64,000 bases of DNA from NCBI GenBank assembly GCA_023412805.1, contig JAEZRM010000137.1, forward strand, positions 62,001 through 126,000. The letters run 5' to 3'. The notes beneath the pieces are model-generated. The model saw nothing but the letters and a program-made list of their open reading frames with translations. It was not told where the DNA came from and did no database searches. How positions within the stretch are numbered: the first letter of the stretch is position 1; each line of letters starts with the position of its first letter. The DNA is from Pseudomonadota bacterium. GTDB taxonomy: Bacteria > Pseudomonadota > Alphaproteobacteria > Rhizobiales > Hyphomicrobiaceae. Below are positions 25,247-34,556 of the stretch, one piece after another. The translations under genes were made by a program, and so were the position numbers.

Positions 25247-26794
25247 TTATGCAGAGGCTCGTTCCTCACCCAGCTGGGCAAGAGGAATCTCCAGTTCGCA
25301 TCGTGCCCCCTCGGGGGCAAGCACAAGATCGACCGCGCCATCGAGCTCATAAGGAACAAGTTGCCGGACCGCGCTGATGCCATAGCCGGACCTGCTCTTA
25401 GGATCGACCACGGGGCCGTCGATCTCCCGCCATTTGACGATCAGCCGATTTCTCGTGCAGCCCTTGAGCGGTAAGCTCCAATTGATCGATACCCGCCCCG
25501 CGGGAACGGACAGTGCGCCGTACTTTGCAGCGTTGGTGACCAGTTCGTGCAGGACCATACCGATCGTCTGGGCGGCTTCCGCACTCAACATCACTTCGGG
25601 ACCGGTGATTTCGGTATTCGAACCTGTCGCATACGGTGCCAGTTCGCGTTGCACCAGCTCCGCCAGCGGTATTCCCAGCCATCGGCGGTGACTGAGAAGT
25701 TCGTGTGTCGACCCCATGGACCGAATACGACCGTCGAGCGCCGTGACGAAGTGCTCCATCGAGCTGGTTGAATGGAGTGTATGCGCGGCGACGGCCTGGA
25801 CGGTCGCCAGCACGTTTTTTACACGGTGATCCAGTTCCGCGAGCAGCTTGCCCTGCTCCTGCTCCACCCGTTTTCGCTCGGTGATGTCGATGCTGACGCC
25901 GACGACGCGATGCGGGCGCCCGCTATCATAAGTGATGGAGCAGCGCGTCTCGACCCAGCGCAGCCCGCCACCTGGAGCATTAATGCGATACTCTACGCTA
26001 TACTCGCGCCGGCGCATGTTGAGCGCCTCGCTGCGACACTGCTCCAGGCGCGGTGCGTCCTCAGGGTGCACGCTCGCCAGACATTCACTGCGCATTATCT
26101 CGCGGGTGCCTTCGGGGAAGCCGTGGATGGCTGCGTAGCCCTCGGAAATCTGCATGATCTCGGTGGCAACATCGTACGCGTAGCTGCCAACGCGCGCCGC
26201 CTTTCCTGCCAATGCCAACTGGATGTTGCGCTCGGCCAACGCCGTCAGTTCCGCCTCCAGTCGCTGCTGGGACGCACGCAATGCATCCTCGGCTCTCTTC
26301 CTTTCCAAACTGAAACCGAGCTGACGGGCGATCGTGAGAGAAAGCGCCAGTTCCGCATCGCTGAAGACATGATGCACATCATAGTAGGTCATGAACTTGC
26401 CGATGAGCACGTTGCTCGCGACAAGGGGGAAGAACGCGAGAGAGCCAATTCGTTCTGCCTGGATAGCATCCTTGAGGCGAATTGGGAGGTCGGTGGCCTC
26501 GACATCCGGGATGCAGACAGGCTGGGGATCCTTGACGTCCCGCGTCCAGGGAGAGTGCCCTTCCAGGGTTTGGCGGTAGTCATCCGATAGATTTCGCCAG
26601 GCGGCAAAGCGCATGACGCCCGCATCATCGAACGGCAGGATGGACGCGCGGCGGCAACCGAGCGCGCGGGTTATGATATCAAGAGCCGCTTCATAGACGT
26701 CGTTCGGCGTTTCGGCGCGGTACAGTTTTTCGGTGAACCGATATAACTCTTCGGCAACGCGCGTCGCCGTGCGGCCTTCGTCCACCGCTTGCAT
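25247..26794 (-). CDS. HWE-family sensor histidine kinase (GAF-PAS)
   Basis: A 515-residue soluble kinase. The GAF domain (about 15-165) is followed by a PAS/PAC domain (about 195-310, ending in DITERKRVEQ). The HWE kinase domain has phospho-acceptor H323 in ELDHRVKN, an N-box HELVTNAAKYGALS and the diagnostic W-x-E in KWREIDG. No membrane helix is seen, so the signal is probably cytoplasmic. HWE kinases in this order often feed general stress or light responses. Here the convergent single-domain regulator is the natural partner. Confidence 0.9.
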   Translation of the reverse strand: MQAVDEGRTATRVAEELYRFTEKLYRAETPNDVYEAALDIITRALGCRRASILPFDDAGVMRFAAWRNLSDDYRQTLEGHSPWTRDVKDPQPVCIPDVEATDLPIRLKDAIQAERIGSLAFFPLVASNVLIGKFMTYYDVHHVFSDAELALSLTIARQLGFSLERKRAEDALRASQQRLEAELTALAERNIQLALAGKAARVGSYAYDVATEIMQISEGYAAIHGFPEGTREIMRSECLASVHPEDAPRLEQCRSEALNMRRREYSVEYRINAPGGGLRWVETRCSITYDSGRPHRVVGVSIDITERKRVEQEQGKLLAELDHRVKNVLATVQAVAAHTLHSTSSMEHFVTALDGRIRSMGSTHELLSHRRWLGIPLAELVQRELAPYATGSNTEITGPEVMLSAEAAQTIGMVLHELVTNAAKYGALSVPAGRVSINWSLPLKGCTRNRLIVKWREIDGPVVDPKSRSGYGISAVRQLVPYELDGAVDLVLAPEGARCELEIPLAQLGEERASA

Positions 26795-27134
26795 ACCCAG
26801 TGCCCTCTTCCCGCGTGAGCCGACCTAGCGGCCTCATCAGTGATTTATTCCCGAGGGCGAAGAGCACCGCAAGTGCGGTAGCGGTGGGTATCATCCAAGT
26901 CGGATAACGGCGACGGAGCGCTTTCGGCCGCTGCAATAGGCGGTCCACCTCCATTCGTTCGTCGAGCGGCCTTTAAACCGCAATAAATTCAATAGCCCAA
27001 CGATCGGCCTGCCGATCCATGACAGTTGCGGTCCCGAGCCGGAAACTTCCGCGCCGATACTTCAATATTTTATTGTCTGCCATCTGAGGGCCGACGCGCC
27101 GCACGCCGCCGATAGAGTCCGCACATATTTGCAC
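26795..27134. other. Intergenic, 340 bp
   Basis: The upstream region of the HWE kinase. No gene, RNA or clear regulatory site seen. Confidence 0.4.
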
Positions 27135-27545
27135 CTAGCGTGCCGGATTCGGCTCGGACGGCGGTGGCCGGCCCGGAGGTGGCAAATCAGGAACCGGGAT
27201 CGGGGGTGGCGGCGGCGGATCGCTCGCCGGATGCGATGGATCGATAGATGGCGGCAGAGGCGGTGGCGGATTGGGCTTTGGGACGGGGTCCCGGGCGCCT
27301 TCCAGTGGCATCACATGCCACGATGAAAGCGCAATCGCGCGCCCTTCGCATTGCTCCACGCGAACCGACAGACCCTCGGCCTCGAACCATGCCTGAATGC
27401 GCTCGGGAACGGCTCGCGCAAGTCGCCCGGCGTCGAGCTCGACGGCTATGGGGCCGGGAAGATCGGGGCTATGCGCCACGAATACGCCGGTTGCCTCCCG
27501 CCGAACGGTGACACGAACTACATCAGGGAGAGATGCTTGCAACAT
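27135..27545 (-). CDS. HicB-like domain protein with proline-rich tail
   Basis: A 136-residue protein. Residues about 10-60 (VRREATGVFVAHSPDLPGPI, then VPERIQAWFEAEGL) resemble the HicB/DUF1902 antitoxin-like fold. Residues about 90-136 are almost entirely Pro, Ser and Asp with polyproline runs. No HicA-like toxin gene is adjacent. Function unknown. Confidence 0.5.
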   Translation of the reverse strand: MLQASLPDVVRVTVRREATGVFVAHSPDLPGPIAVELDAGRLARAVPERIQAWFEAEGLSVRVEQCEGRAIALSSWHVMPLEGARDPVPKPNPPPPLPPSIDPSHPASDPPPPPPIPVPDLPPPGRPPPSEPNPAR

Positions 27546-28064
27546 GCGAGTACAAGCCGCTCAAGATGCGATGGTTCCGCCGGTCATAACATCACCCACC
27601 TGCGACCATGGTATCGCCGCAAATCGAACCGGTTACCGAGAGCCGATCTAGTCGCGTCCTTCACTTCCTCTTGACTCTCTCCACAGGCGATCCAAAATGT
27701 AAAAGTGACGATCATCGCCACGGAGCTAGGAGCCCGTCGGCAGATGTGCCGGGTCTCCATAAGGATGCTCTCGCCGCGATCGTCACGTGTGCCAATAGCG
27801 TGTGGAGGGTGCATGGACCCACCGCAGAAGGACACAGGCCGGAGCCGAAGGGCAAAGGCACGGTTTGGCGGCGCCAACTGATCAGGCCAGGCCGGACTCT
27901 CATAAAACAATCTGTCTATCGCGAACGAGGCCATGTGCCTCGCAAATCAGCCCGGCTTGGCTGGGCATGAATCGGAAGTGATGAAGGGCCCCGTTTCACG
28001 CACGACGTGACGGGGCTTTCGCTTTGCCGGGCCGCGCGGTGCTGTTGATCGACGAAGCTGCCGA
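27546..28064. other. 519-bp intergenic with terminator
   Basis: No supported gene. It holds the hairpin at 27987-28016 listed separately. Short frames on both strands have no family features or ribosome binding sites. Confidence 0.4.
27987..28016 (+). terminator. Hairpin terminator-like structure
   Basis: A GCCCCGTTTCACG / CGTGACGGGGC stem with a short loop is followed by TTTCGCTTT. No plus-strand gene lies directly upstream. It may be the end of a lost transcript or act on the minus strand for the protease mRNA. Confidence 0.5.
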
Positions 28065-29303
28065 TCAACACTGCGGCGAGGGTGCGAACTGCACGAGCCC
28101 CCATCCGAACACGGGGTCACGACCCGGCGCACCGAGATCCTTGGCCTGCGCGCGCAGATGCGCCGCCACATCCGAATGTGAGCCTTTGCTGCCAAGCCCC
28201 ATGGCCAATGCTGCGGTTACGAACGGTGCCGCGAAGGATGTGCCGTCCACCTGCCGATGTCCACCGCGCGGCGCAGCGACGATGAGGCCGACGCCGGGCG
28301 CAGCAAAGGAAATGTGCGCGCCGCGACTCGACAGTCGAGAGGGCCGCAATCGCACGTCGACCGCCGATACGGCGAGCACATTGGGATAGCGCGCCGGATA
28401 ACCCGTGGCGCCGCCATCCGGTCGCCCGGCGGCAGCGACGACGCTCAAGCCCTTGGACGTCACGCGCGCGACAGCATCGGCCATCAATGGATTGGCGGGC
28501 CCGCTGAAGCTCAGATTGATCACGCCGGCGCCCTGATCGACGAGCCAGTCGAGGGCGGCAATGAGATCGAACACGTCAGCGGCATCGCCATTGCCTGCGC
28601 GATGAAAAGCATCCACCGCGAGCACGCGCGCACGGGGCAAGACACCGACGATGCCCGTACCAGGCTGCCCGACGAGCAAGCTCACAACGCCTGTGCCATG
28701 TGATGGATCAGAAGGACGGCGATCCTGTCGGCGAACTGTCGTCGTTGTGAGCTGCGCGCCTGCGAGGCTCGGATGTCTGGCATCGACGGCGGTATCGATC
28801 ACGCCGATACGAGGCGCGACTGCGCAGGCCATCAACGACGGCTGCCAGGCGGTGATCTCGAAGGTCTCACATTTCTCGCGGCAGAGATCGCCCGTCGGGC
28901 GGTAGCGGGAAATTGCGAAGCGGCGAAAAAGATCGTTGTGCGCGACCGGAGCCCCAGGCACGAGCGTGCGCAAGAGTTGCAGAGCCGAGGCGGCGGAGCG
29001 CCCCGGCGGGCCCTCTACCCGCGAGACCTGCCCGTTCATCAATCCCGACGTCGCCTCGCGGGTGATGCGGAAGCCACGCGATAGCAGGCGCGCACGCGCT
29101 GGGGCATCGAGCCCGATGATCACCAGTTCGGCGCGCCGGCGCGGGCGATCGTCATCATCATCGTCATCGTCGTCATCATCATCGTCGTCATCATCGTCGG
29201 CGAGCGCGGTGCCGTCCGGCAGCAGGCCAGGCGCGGCCACGGAAAGACCGAACGAGAGCATGAGCGCAAGGAGCAGCACCTTCAGCCAGTTGAAATCGCG
29301 CAC
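28065..29303 (-). CDS. Secreted subtilisin-like (S8) serine protease with poly-Asp tract
   Basis: A 412-residue protease. The signal peptide (WLKVLLLALMLSFGLSVAAP) is followed by a run of 17 Asp residues, then a prodomain-like region. The S8 domain has catalytic Asp in IGVIDTAVDARHP, His in PSHGTGVVSLL and Ser in GTSFAAPFV. The GTG at 29303 with AGGAAGGGA upstream is preferred. The longer ATG at 29459 would run into the divergent sigma-factor gene. It lies divergent to an ECF sigma/anti-sigma pair and may be its target or a regulator of its release. The acidic run is encoded by a GAT/GAC microsatellite. Confidence 0.85.
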   Translation of the reverse strand: MRDFNWLKVLLLALMLSFGLSVAAPGLLPDGTALADDDDDDDDDDDDDDDDDRPRRRAELVIIGLDAPARARLLSRGFRITREATSGLMNGQVSRVEGPPGRSAASALQLLRTLVPGAPVAHNDLFRRFAISRYRPTGDLCREKCETFEITAWQPSLMACAVAPRIGVIDTAVDARHPSLAGAQLTTTTVRRQDRRPSDPSHGTGVVSLLVGQPGTGIVGVLPRARVLAVDAFHRAGNGDAADVFDLIAALDWLVDQGAGVINLSFSGPANPLMADAVARVTSKGLSVVAAAGRPDGGATGYPARYPNVLAVSAVDVRLRPSRLSSRGAHISFAAPGVGLIVAAPRGGHRQVDGTSFAAPFVTAALAMGLGSKGSHSDVAAHLRAQAKDLGAPGRDPVFGWGLVQFAPSPQC

Positions 29304-29442
29304 GGATTGTCCCTTCCTCGCGAGCAAGCTTAACCTTGACGGCAGGCCCGCCAGCCGCCACCAGAACGAAATTCGAATACTGTCGGGAATGCAACGCGGC
29401 TGCCAGCGTTCTATTCCCAGAAGGTAGCCATCGCGAGACCGG

Positions 29443-29985
29443 ATGACCGCCGCCGACACCGATATTCGTTATCAGATCGTCGCGCTGCTGCCGCGCCTGC
29501 GGCGTTTTGCGCTGACGCTCGCCGGCTCGCGCGACCTCGCCGACGACGTGCTGCAGTCGGCCTGTGAAAAGGCCCTCGGCCGCCTCGACCAGTTCACGCC
29601 GGGCACGCGCCTAGACAGCTGGATGTTCCAGATCGTGCGGACGACGTTCATCGATCACATGAGAAGCCGCAAGCGACGCCAGCACGACGATCTTACACCC
29701 GACCTCGTGGAGAGCCTTCCGAGCGACGCGCGCATCCACGAGCAGGTGGTCGCGCGAGCGGATCTCGCCATCGTGCGCGCCGAGATCGGCCAGCTTCCCG
29801 ACGAGCAGCGCGAGGTGCTAGCGCTCATCACGGTGGAGGGGCTCTCCTATCAGGATGCCGCCAATGTGCTCGGCGTGCCGATCGGCACGATCATGAGCCG
29901 CCTGTCGCGCGCCCGCCGAAAGCTCGCGCGCGCGCTCGAGGCTCCTCCAGCCAGGCCGGGACACGCAGAAGGATTGCCGCAATGA
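29443..29985 (+). CDS. ECF-family RNA polymerase sigma factor
   Basis: A 180-residue sigma factor with region 2 (LADDVLQSACEKALGRLDQF, then LDSWMFQIVRTTFIDHMRSR) and region 4 (LSYQDAANVLGVPIGTIMSR). It overlaps the next gene by 4 nt (ATGA at 29982), a typical sigma/anti-sigma arrangement. The promoter should lie in 29304-29442, shared with the divergent protease. It is distinct from EcfG, as no PhyR or NepR gene is adjacent. Confidence 0.9.
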   Translation: MTAADTDIRYQIVALLPRLRRFALTLAGSRDLADDVLQSACEKALGRLDQFTPGTRLDSWMFQIVRTTFIDHMRSRKRRQHDDLTPDLVESLPSDARIHEQVVARADLAIVRAEIGQLPDEQREVLALITVEGLSYQDAANVLGVPIGTIMSRLSRARRKLARALEAPPARPGHAEGLPQ

Positions 29986-30758
29986 CCCGCCCGACGGACG
30001 AGATGCTCATGGCCTATGCGGACGGCGCTCTTCCCGAAGCCGAGCGCGCCGAGATCGCCGCTGCCCTCGAGAACGACTCCGAGGCGCGGGCGATCGTCGC
30101 GGAATTCCGTCGCACGGCCGAGATCTCGCGCGCTGCTTTTGCGGACATCCTTACGGAGCCCGTGCCCGACAAGCTCGTCAGCACGGTGCTCGGGGCGCGA
30201 ACGCCCGATGCGAATGTCGTGGATATGGCACGCGCGCGAAAGCCGCGATCGGCGATGTGGCGCACTGCATTGCCGCTGGCAGCGAGCGTATTGCTCGTCG
30301 TCGGCGTCGCGGCGGCGTTGCTGCGCCAGCAGCCTGCCGCGCAACTCATGGCTCTCGGGCCGGTGCCGTCCGCAGCCCCCCTCGCCGAAGTTCTGGAGAC
30401 CAAGCCGAGCGGCACGCCCCTCGCGCTGGCAAGCCGCACGCCCGACGGCCTCGATCGCCTGATGGTGGTCGCGACCTTCCGCGACCGCAAGGCGCGCATC
30501 TGCCGTGAGGTGGAGGCGCTCGATCCGCAGATGCAGCCGCGGATCGCCGGCGTCGCCTGCCGCGATCCCACGAATGGAACGTGGATCGTCGAAGGCACCG
30601 CGCGGATCGCATCCACAGCGCCGCCGGGTGGTCGTGACTTCACCCCTTCGGGCGCCGACCAGAAAGACGCTCTCGACGGTCTGCTTACCGTGCTCGGTGC
30701 GACGCGTGCACTCCCCGTCGAGGAGGAGCAGGCTCTTCTGGCCAGGGGCTGGAAATGA
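29982..30758 (+). CDS. Membrane-anchored anti-sigma factor
   Basis: A 258-residue protein. The N-terminal cytoplasmic domain begins DEMLMAYADGALPEAERAEI, the start typical of zinc-finger-like anti-sigma domains. One membrane helix lies at about residues 95-112 (ALPLAASVLLVVGVAAALL). The rest is a periplasmic domain. The classical His-x3-Cys-x2-Cys zinc ligands are not obvious. It should bind and silence the ECF sigma factor encoded just upstream. Confidence 0.8.
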   Translation: MTRPTDEMLMAYADGALPEAERAEIAAALENDSEARAIVAEFRRTAEISRAAFADILTEPVPDKLVSTVLGARTPDANVVDMARARKPRSAMWRTALPLAASVLLVVGVAAALLRQQPAAQLMALGPVPSAAPLAEVLETKPSGTPLALASRTPDGLDRLMVVATFRDRKARICREVEALDPQMQPRIAGVACRDPTNGTWIVEGTARIASTAPPGGRDFTPSGADQKDALDGLLTVLGATRALPVEEEQALLARGWK

Positions 30759-30864
30759 GCCGAGCCTATCCAACGGTGTTCTTTACATCATGAGGGAATA
30801 GGCCGCCGGCCCGTGCGTTCTCCGTAGACAAGTTGCCTTTGAGATCGGAGCCACGGAACCCGCC

Positions 30865-32058
30865 ATGAGCCTGACCGTCCTCATTGCCCCGAGCGGACTG
30901 AAAGAGTGTCTCTCCGCACAGGAAGCCGCTGCGGCCATGGCCGCCGGCGTCGCCCGCGCCTGGCCCGACGCCCGCATTCTCGAGACGCCCATCGTGGATG
31001 GCGGCGAAGGTTTCACAGCAGCGCTGGCGCAGGCAACGGGCGGCAGTCTCGAGAGCATCGCGGTGACGGGCCCTGTCGGGATCCCGGTCGCAGCGCACAT
31101 CGGCTTTCTCGGACGCGAGAGCGTCCGCACGGCAGTCATCGAGATAGCCGCGGCAGCCGGCCTATCGCTCGTCCCTCATGATCAGCGCGATCCCGCAACG
31201 ACGACGAGCTACGGCGTCGGCGAGCTCATTCGGGCCGCACTCGATCGCGGAGCCGAGCGCATTATCGCCGGCTGTGGCGACAGCGGCGTGAACGATGGTG
31301 GCGCCGGCATGACACAAGCGCTGGGCGCGCGCCTTCTGGACGAACACGGCTGCGAGATCGGGCGCGGCTGCGCAGCTCTATCCGAACTCGTGACCATCGA
31401 CCTCGCCGGCCTCGATCCGCGTCTCGCCCATGTGCGCATTGATGCGGCCGTCAATCCGCACAACGAGTTGCTCGGGAGCCGCGGTGTCACGCGTATCTAT
31501 GGGGCTCAGAAGGGGGCGGCTCCGGAGCAGATCGCGGGTCTCGAGCGGGCGCTCGCCAACTTCGCGACGCGCCTTGCCGAGGCGACCGGCGTCGATGTCG
31601 CCGCCCTGAAGGGGGCAGGTGCATCGGGCGGCATCGGCGCCGGTTTGGCTGCGGTCTGCGGGGCCACGCTGCATCCGCGCTACGACATGGTCATGCGTTA
31701 TACGCGTTTCGATCGCCTGCTGCCCGAGGCCGATCTGGTGCTCACCGCCGAGGGGGCGCTCGATGGGCAAACGCCCTACGGTAAAGTGCCGGCCGAGGTC
31801 GGGCGCCGCGCGTCGGCACTCGGTATTCCGGTGATTGCACTGGCTGGATGCATCGGCCGTGGTGCGGAGATCAATCTCGCGCACGGCATAGCAGCCTATC
31901 AAAGCATTCTCACGCGCCCGTCCACATTTTCGCAAGCAACGCACGATGCTGCCGCATTGCTCGCCGAGGCGGCCGAGCAGACCGTGCGGACGGTTGGCGC
32001 CGGCCTCATGATCGCGAAGAATGCAGCCGAGCGGGCGCCCCTCCGCTCTTGCGCCTGA
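30865..32058 (+). CDS. Glycerate kinase (GarK/GlxK family)
   Basis: A 397-residue type I glycerate kinase that phosphorylates D-glycerate to 2-phosphoglycerate. Signatures are IAPSGLKECLSAQEAAAAMA at the start, DGGEGFTAAL, GCGDSGVNDGGAGMTQALGA, and TAEGALDGQTPYGKVPAEV near the C-terminus. It feeds serine-cycle or glyoxylate-derived carbon into lower glycolysis. No neighbouring glyoxylate genes are seen, so it is probably monocistronic. Confidence 0.88.
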   Translation: MSLTVLIAPSGLKECLSAQEAAAAMAAGVARAWPDARILETPIVDGGEGFTAALAQATGGSLESIAVTGPVGIPVAAHIGFLGRESVRTAVIEIAAAAGLSLVPHDQRDPATTTSYGVGELIRAALDRGAERIIAGCGDSGVNDGGAGMTQALGARLLDEHGCEIGRGCAALSELVTIDLAGLDPRLAHVRIDAAVNPHNELLGSRGVTRIYGAQKGAAPEQIAGLERALANFATRLAEATGVDVAALKGAGASGGIGAGLAAVCGATLHPRYDMVMRYTRFDRLLPEADLVLTAEGALDGQTPYGKVPAEVGRRASALGIPVIALAGCIGRGAEINLAHGIAAYQSILTRPSTFSQATHDAAALLAEAAEQTVRTVGAGLMIAKNAAERAPLRSCA

Positions 32059-32294
32059 GCCCTTAAGACCGACGCCCCGCATCCGCACTTCCTCGCCATT
32101 TGCATACTTCCGCTGTCGTGCACGCAAATCCGTGATCACGATAGCCCATGGCCATTCCCCCCAAATCTGATGCAGACTGATCAGCGCCGTTTTTCGGCAT
32201 CTGCCCAGCGGACGACAGTCACGACCTGCCGCCGCCGAGCCAACAGGCTGCAGCCAACGATCGCAGCAGCCGATCAATACAATGGAGGAAGCTC

Positions 32295-33377
32295 ATGGAA
32301 CTCGGCTATTTCACAATGCCGTCGCATCCCCCCGAGAGGCCGCTCAAGGATGGCCACGAATGGGAATTGCAGGTGATCCGCTGGCTCGATGAGCTCGGCT
32401 ACAAGGAAGCCTGGATCGGCGAGCATCATACCGCACCCTGGGAGCCGCATCCCTCGCCGGATCTCGTCGTGGCGCAGGCTCTCATGCAGACGAAAAACAT
32501 CCGCCTCGGGCCCGGCGGCTTTCTCCTGCCCTATCATCACCCCGCCGAACTCGCGAACCGCGTCGCCATGCTCGATCACATCTCGGGCGGGCGGCTCAAC
32601 TTCGGTGTCGCGGCGTCAGGCCTGCCGAGCGATTGGGAAATGTTCAACGTCGATGGTGCGAGCGGCGCCAATCGCGAGATGACGCGCGAGGCGCTCGATA
32701 TCATTCTCAAGATGTGGTCGACGAACGAGCCCTTCGTGTATGAGGGCAAATTCTGGACTGTGAAGAACCCGGAGACGATGTACGGCTTCCTGAAACCGCA
32801 CATCAAGCCGCTACAGAAGCCCTTCCCGCCCATTGGCGTCGCCGGCCTCTCGAAGGGGTCCGATACGCTCAAGCTCGCAGGTGAGCGCGGCTATATCCCG
32901 ATGAGCCTAAATCTCAACCCTGCGTACGTTTCGAGCCACTGGGAGTCCGTGGAAGCAGGCGCCGCGAAGACGGGACGTAAACCGAACCGCCGCGATTGGC
33001 GCCTCGTCCGCGAGGTCTTTGTCGCGGAGACGGATGCGGAGGCCGAGCGCTTGTCGGTCGGTCTGCACATGGGCCGCATGATGCGCGAGTATTTCCTGCA
33101 GCTTCTCGCGAACTTCGACTTCCTGCCGTATCTCAAGCACGATCAGAGCGTGCCGGACAGCGACGTGACGCCGGAATATTGCGCCAAGCACAACTGGATC
33201 ATCGGCTCGCCGTCGACGGTCGCGGAGAAGATCGAAAAGATCCACGACGAGGTCGGCGGGTTCGGAAACCTGCTCGTGTTCGGCTTCGACTATGTCGAGC
33301 ATCCGCAGGTTTGGCGGAACTCGCTCGAGCTGCTGGCCAAGGAAGTGCTGCCGAAGGTGAAGCACCTCTCCGCCTGA
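32295..33377 (+). CDS. LLM-class flavin-dependent oxidoreductase
   Basis: A 360-residue luciferase-like monooxygenase (TIM barrel, FMN or F420 type). Conserved parts are YKEAWIGEHHTAPWEPHPSP, LGPGGFLLPYHHPAELANR, VAMLDHISGGRLNFGVAASG and the C-terminal FDYVEHPQVWRNSLELLAKE. GGAGGAAG precedes the ATG at 32295. The substrate cannot be predicted. A partner flavin reductase gene is not adjacent. Confidence 0.85.
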   Translation: MELGYFTMPSHPPERPLKDGHEWELQVIRWLDELGYKEAWIGEHHTAPWEPHPSPDLVVAQALMQTKNIRLGPGGFLLPYHHPAELANRVAMLDHISGGRLNFGVAASGLPSDWEMFNVDGASGANREMTREALDIILKMWSTNEPFVYEGKFWTVKNPETMYGFLKPHIKPLQKPFPPIGVAGLSKGSDTLKLAGERGYIPMSLNLNPAYVSSHWESVEAGAAKTGRKPNRRDWRLVREVFVAETDAEAERLSVGLHMGRMMREYFLQLLANFDFLPYLKHDQSVPDSDVTPEYCAKHNWIIGSPSTVAEKIEKIHDEVGGFGNLLVFGFDYVEHPQVWRNSLELLAKEVLPKVKHLSA

Positions 33378-33397
33378 CGCATTCGCAAAAACAAGAC

Positions 33398-33422
33398 GCC
33401 CGCCGGATTGTCCGGCGGGCGA
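33398..33422 (-). terminator. Rho-independent terminator of the outer-membrane protein gene
   Basis: A perfect 11-bp stem CGCCCGCCGGA / TCCGGCGGGCG with a 3-nt loop. On the minus strand it is followed by TCTTGTTTTTGCG, so it ends the transcript of the barrel gene at 33474-34136. Confidence 0.75.
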
Positions 33423-33473
33423 GTTGCTGAATTCTGGCCGGTGGGCGCCGGCCGTCCTGTCAGAAGTTTGTTA

Positions 33474-34136
33474 TCAGAACTTGTAGTTCAGACCGGCGCG
33501 GACGATGTGCAGATCCTCGACCGAGGCACGGTCTCCGCCACCGAGACTGAATGACTCGTCCAGATCGACGTAGAGGTATTCGCCCTTCAGGCTCCAGGCC
33601 CGATCGAGCTTGACCTCGAGACCGCCACCAATCGTCCAGCCGGAAACCGTGTCGCTGGCAGAGCCAAGAGCATCGCGTGCACCAACATCAGCCAGCGCAT
33701 AGCCACCGGTGATGTAGGGCATCCAGCCGTTCATATCGATGCCGACGCGACCACGGATCGTCCACAGCCAATCCAAAGATGCGCTCGTCGCACCATCCGA
33801 ACCTTGGATGTCCGCGAACGAAAAGTCCGTCTCCAGACCCCAGACGATATTGCCGCTCTGGAAATTGTAGCCGAGCGTTGCGCCGCCGAGGAAGCCGTCA
33901 GCTTCCGGCGAACCATAAACGCCGGTGCCATCCCACAGATAGCCATCTGCCCAGCCATAGCCGGCGTGCACACCAGCGTAGAGGCCCGTCCAGAGATAGC
34001 GCGGCGGGCCGTAGTCCGGCTCATCCTTGTAGGAGCCTGGACGGCCACCGAGATCGGCCGCCTGGACGGCCGGAGCCGCAACGACCATGGCGAGCGCAGC
34101 CGCCATCACGCTCTTCGCAAAGAAACCACGAGACAT
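33474..34136 (-). CDS. Outer-membrane beta-barrel protein (Omp25/Omp31 type)
   Basis: A 220-residue porin-like protein. It has a signal peptide ending AAPAVQAADL, then an eight-stranded barrel signature (WTGLYAGVHAGYGWADGYLW, GGATLGYNFQSGNIVWGLET, ending YLYVDL and ARAGLNYKF-type; here VRAGLNYKF). The C-terminal Phe is the usual BAM signal. The ATG at 34136, preceded by GGGGG, starts the signal peptide. The longer frame from 34202 is rejected. It is common in Hyphomicrobiales outer membranes. Confidence 0.88.
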   Translation of the reverse strand: MSRGFFAKSVMAAALAMVVAAPAVQAADLGGRPGSYKDEPDYGPPRYLWTGLYAGVHAGYGWADGYLWDGTGVYGSPEADGFLGGATLGYNFQSGNIVWGLETDFSFADIQGSDGATSASLDWLWTIRGRVGIDMNGWMPYITGGYALADVGARDALGSASDTVSGWTIGGGLEVKLDRAWSLKGEYLYVDLDESFSLGGGDRASVEDLHIVRAGLNYKF

Positions 34137-34556
34137 TCGCTTAACCCCCAATTGTTGTCCCCAGCTGCCGGCAACAACGCGCCATACTGCAACTTGGTTC
34201 ACCGCTGGCTCGTGCCGTGTCTCGCGCCGAGGAGATCAAGATACGAGCGGATAGCCATGAAATAGTGCTTGCTATCCGTTCACGTCAACTTAATGACGGG
34301 CTCAATCTGACGAGTTCATCTCTGCCGTGATCAATACACAACCCGTACTGCCCATAACTGGAATGTGATTGATCTGCCTCAATTAAATTGGAGGCACTCA
34401 ATCATTCCGTTCCCGGATGTATTGAGCGAATCACGTTCGTGTGAATCGGGCACCTTTGCGACGGCAACGTTCTTCACAGGTTATCCACAAGGGCCTTCAG
34501 CCCGCAGCCCTTCGACGACTGAGAAGGGCCGCGCAAACGCGACGGGAAATGGCGCG
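34137..34556. other. 420-bp intergenic upstream of the barrel gene
   Basis: AT-rich around 34260-34400, as expected for a strongly expressed promoter region. A small hairpin CCCTTC...GAAGGG at about 34507-34528 may terminate the M20 peptidase transcript. No gene recognised. Confidence 0.4.

Noticed and set aside
29140..29200. GAT/GAC triplet repeat as a regulatory microsatellite
   Set aside because: It is in frame inside the protease gene and encodes the poly-Asp run, so it is treated as part of that gene.
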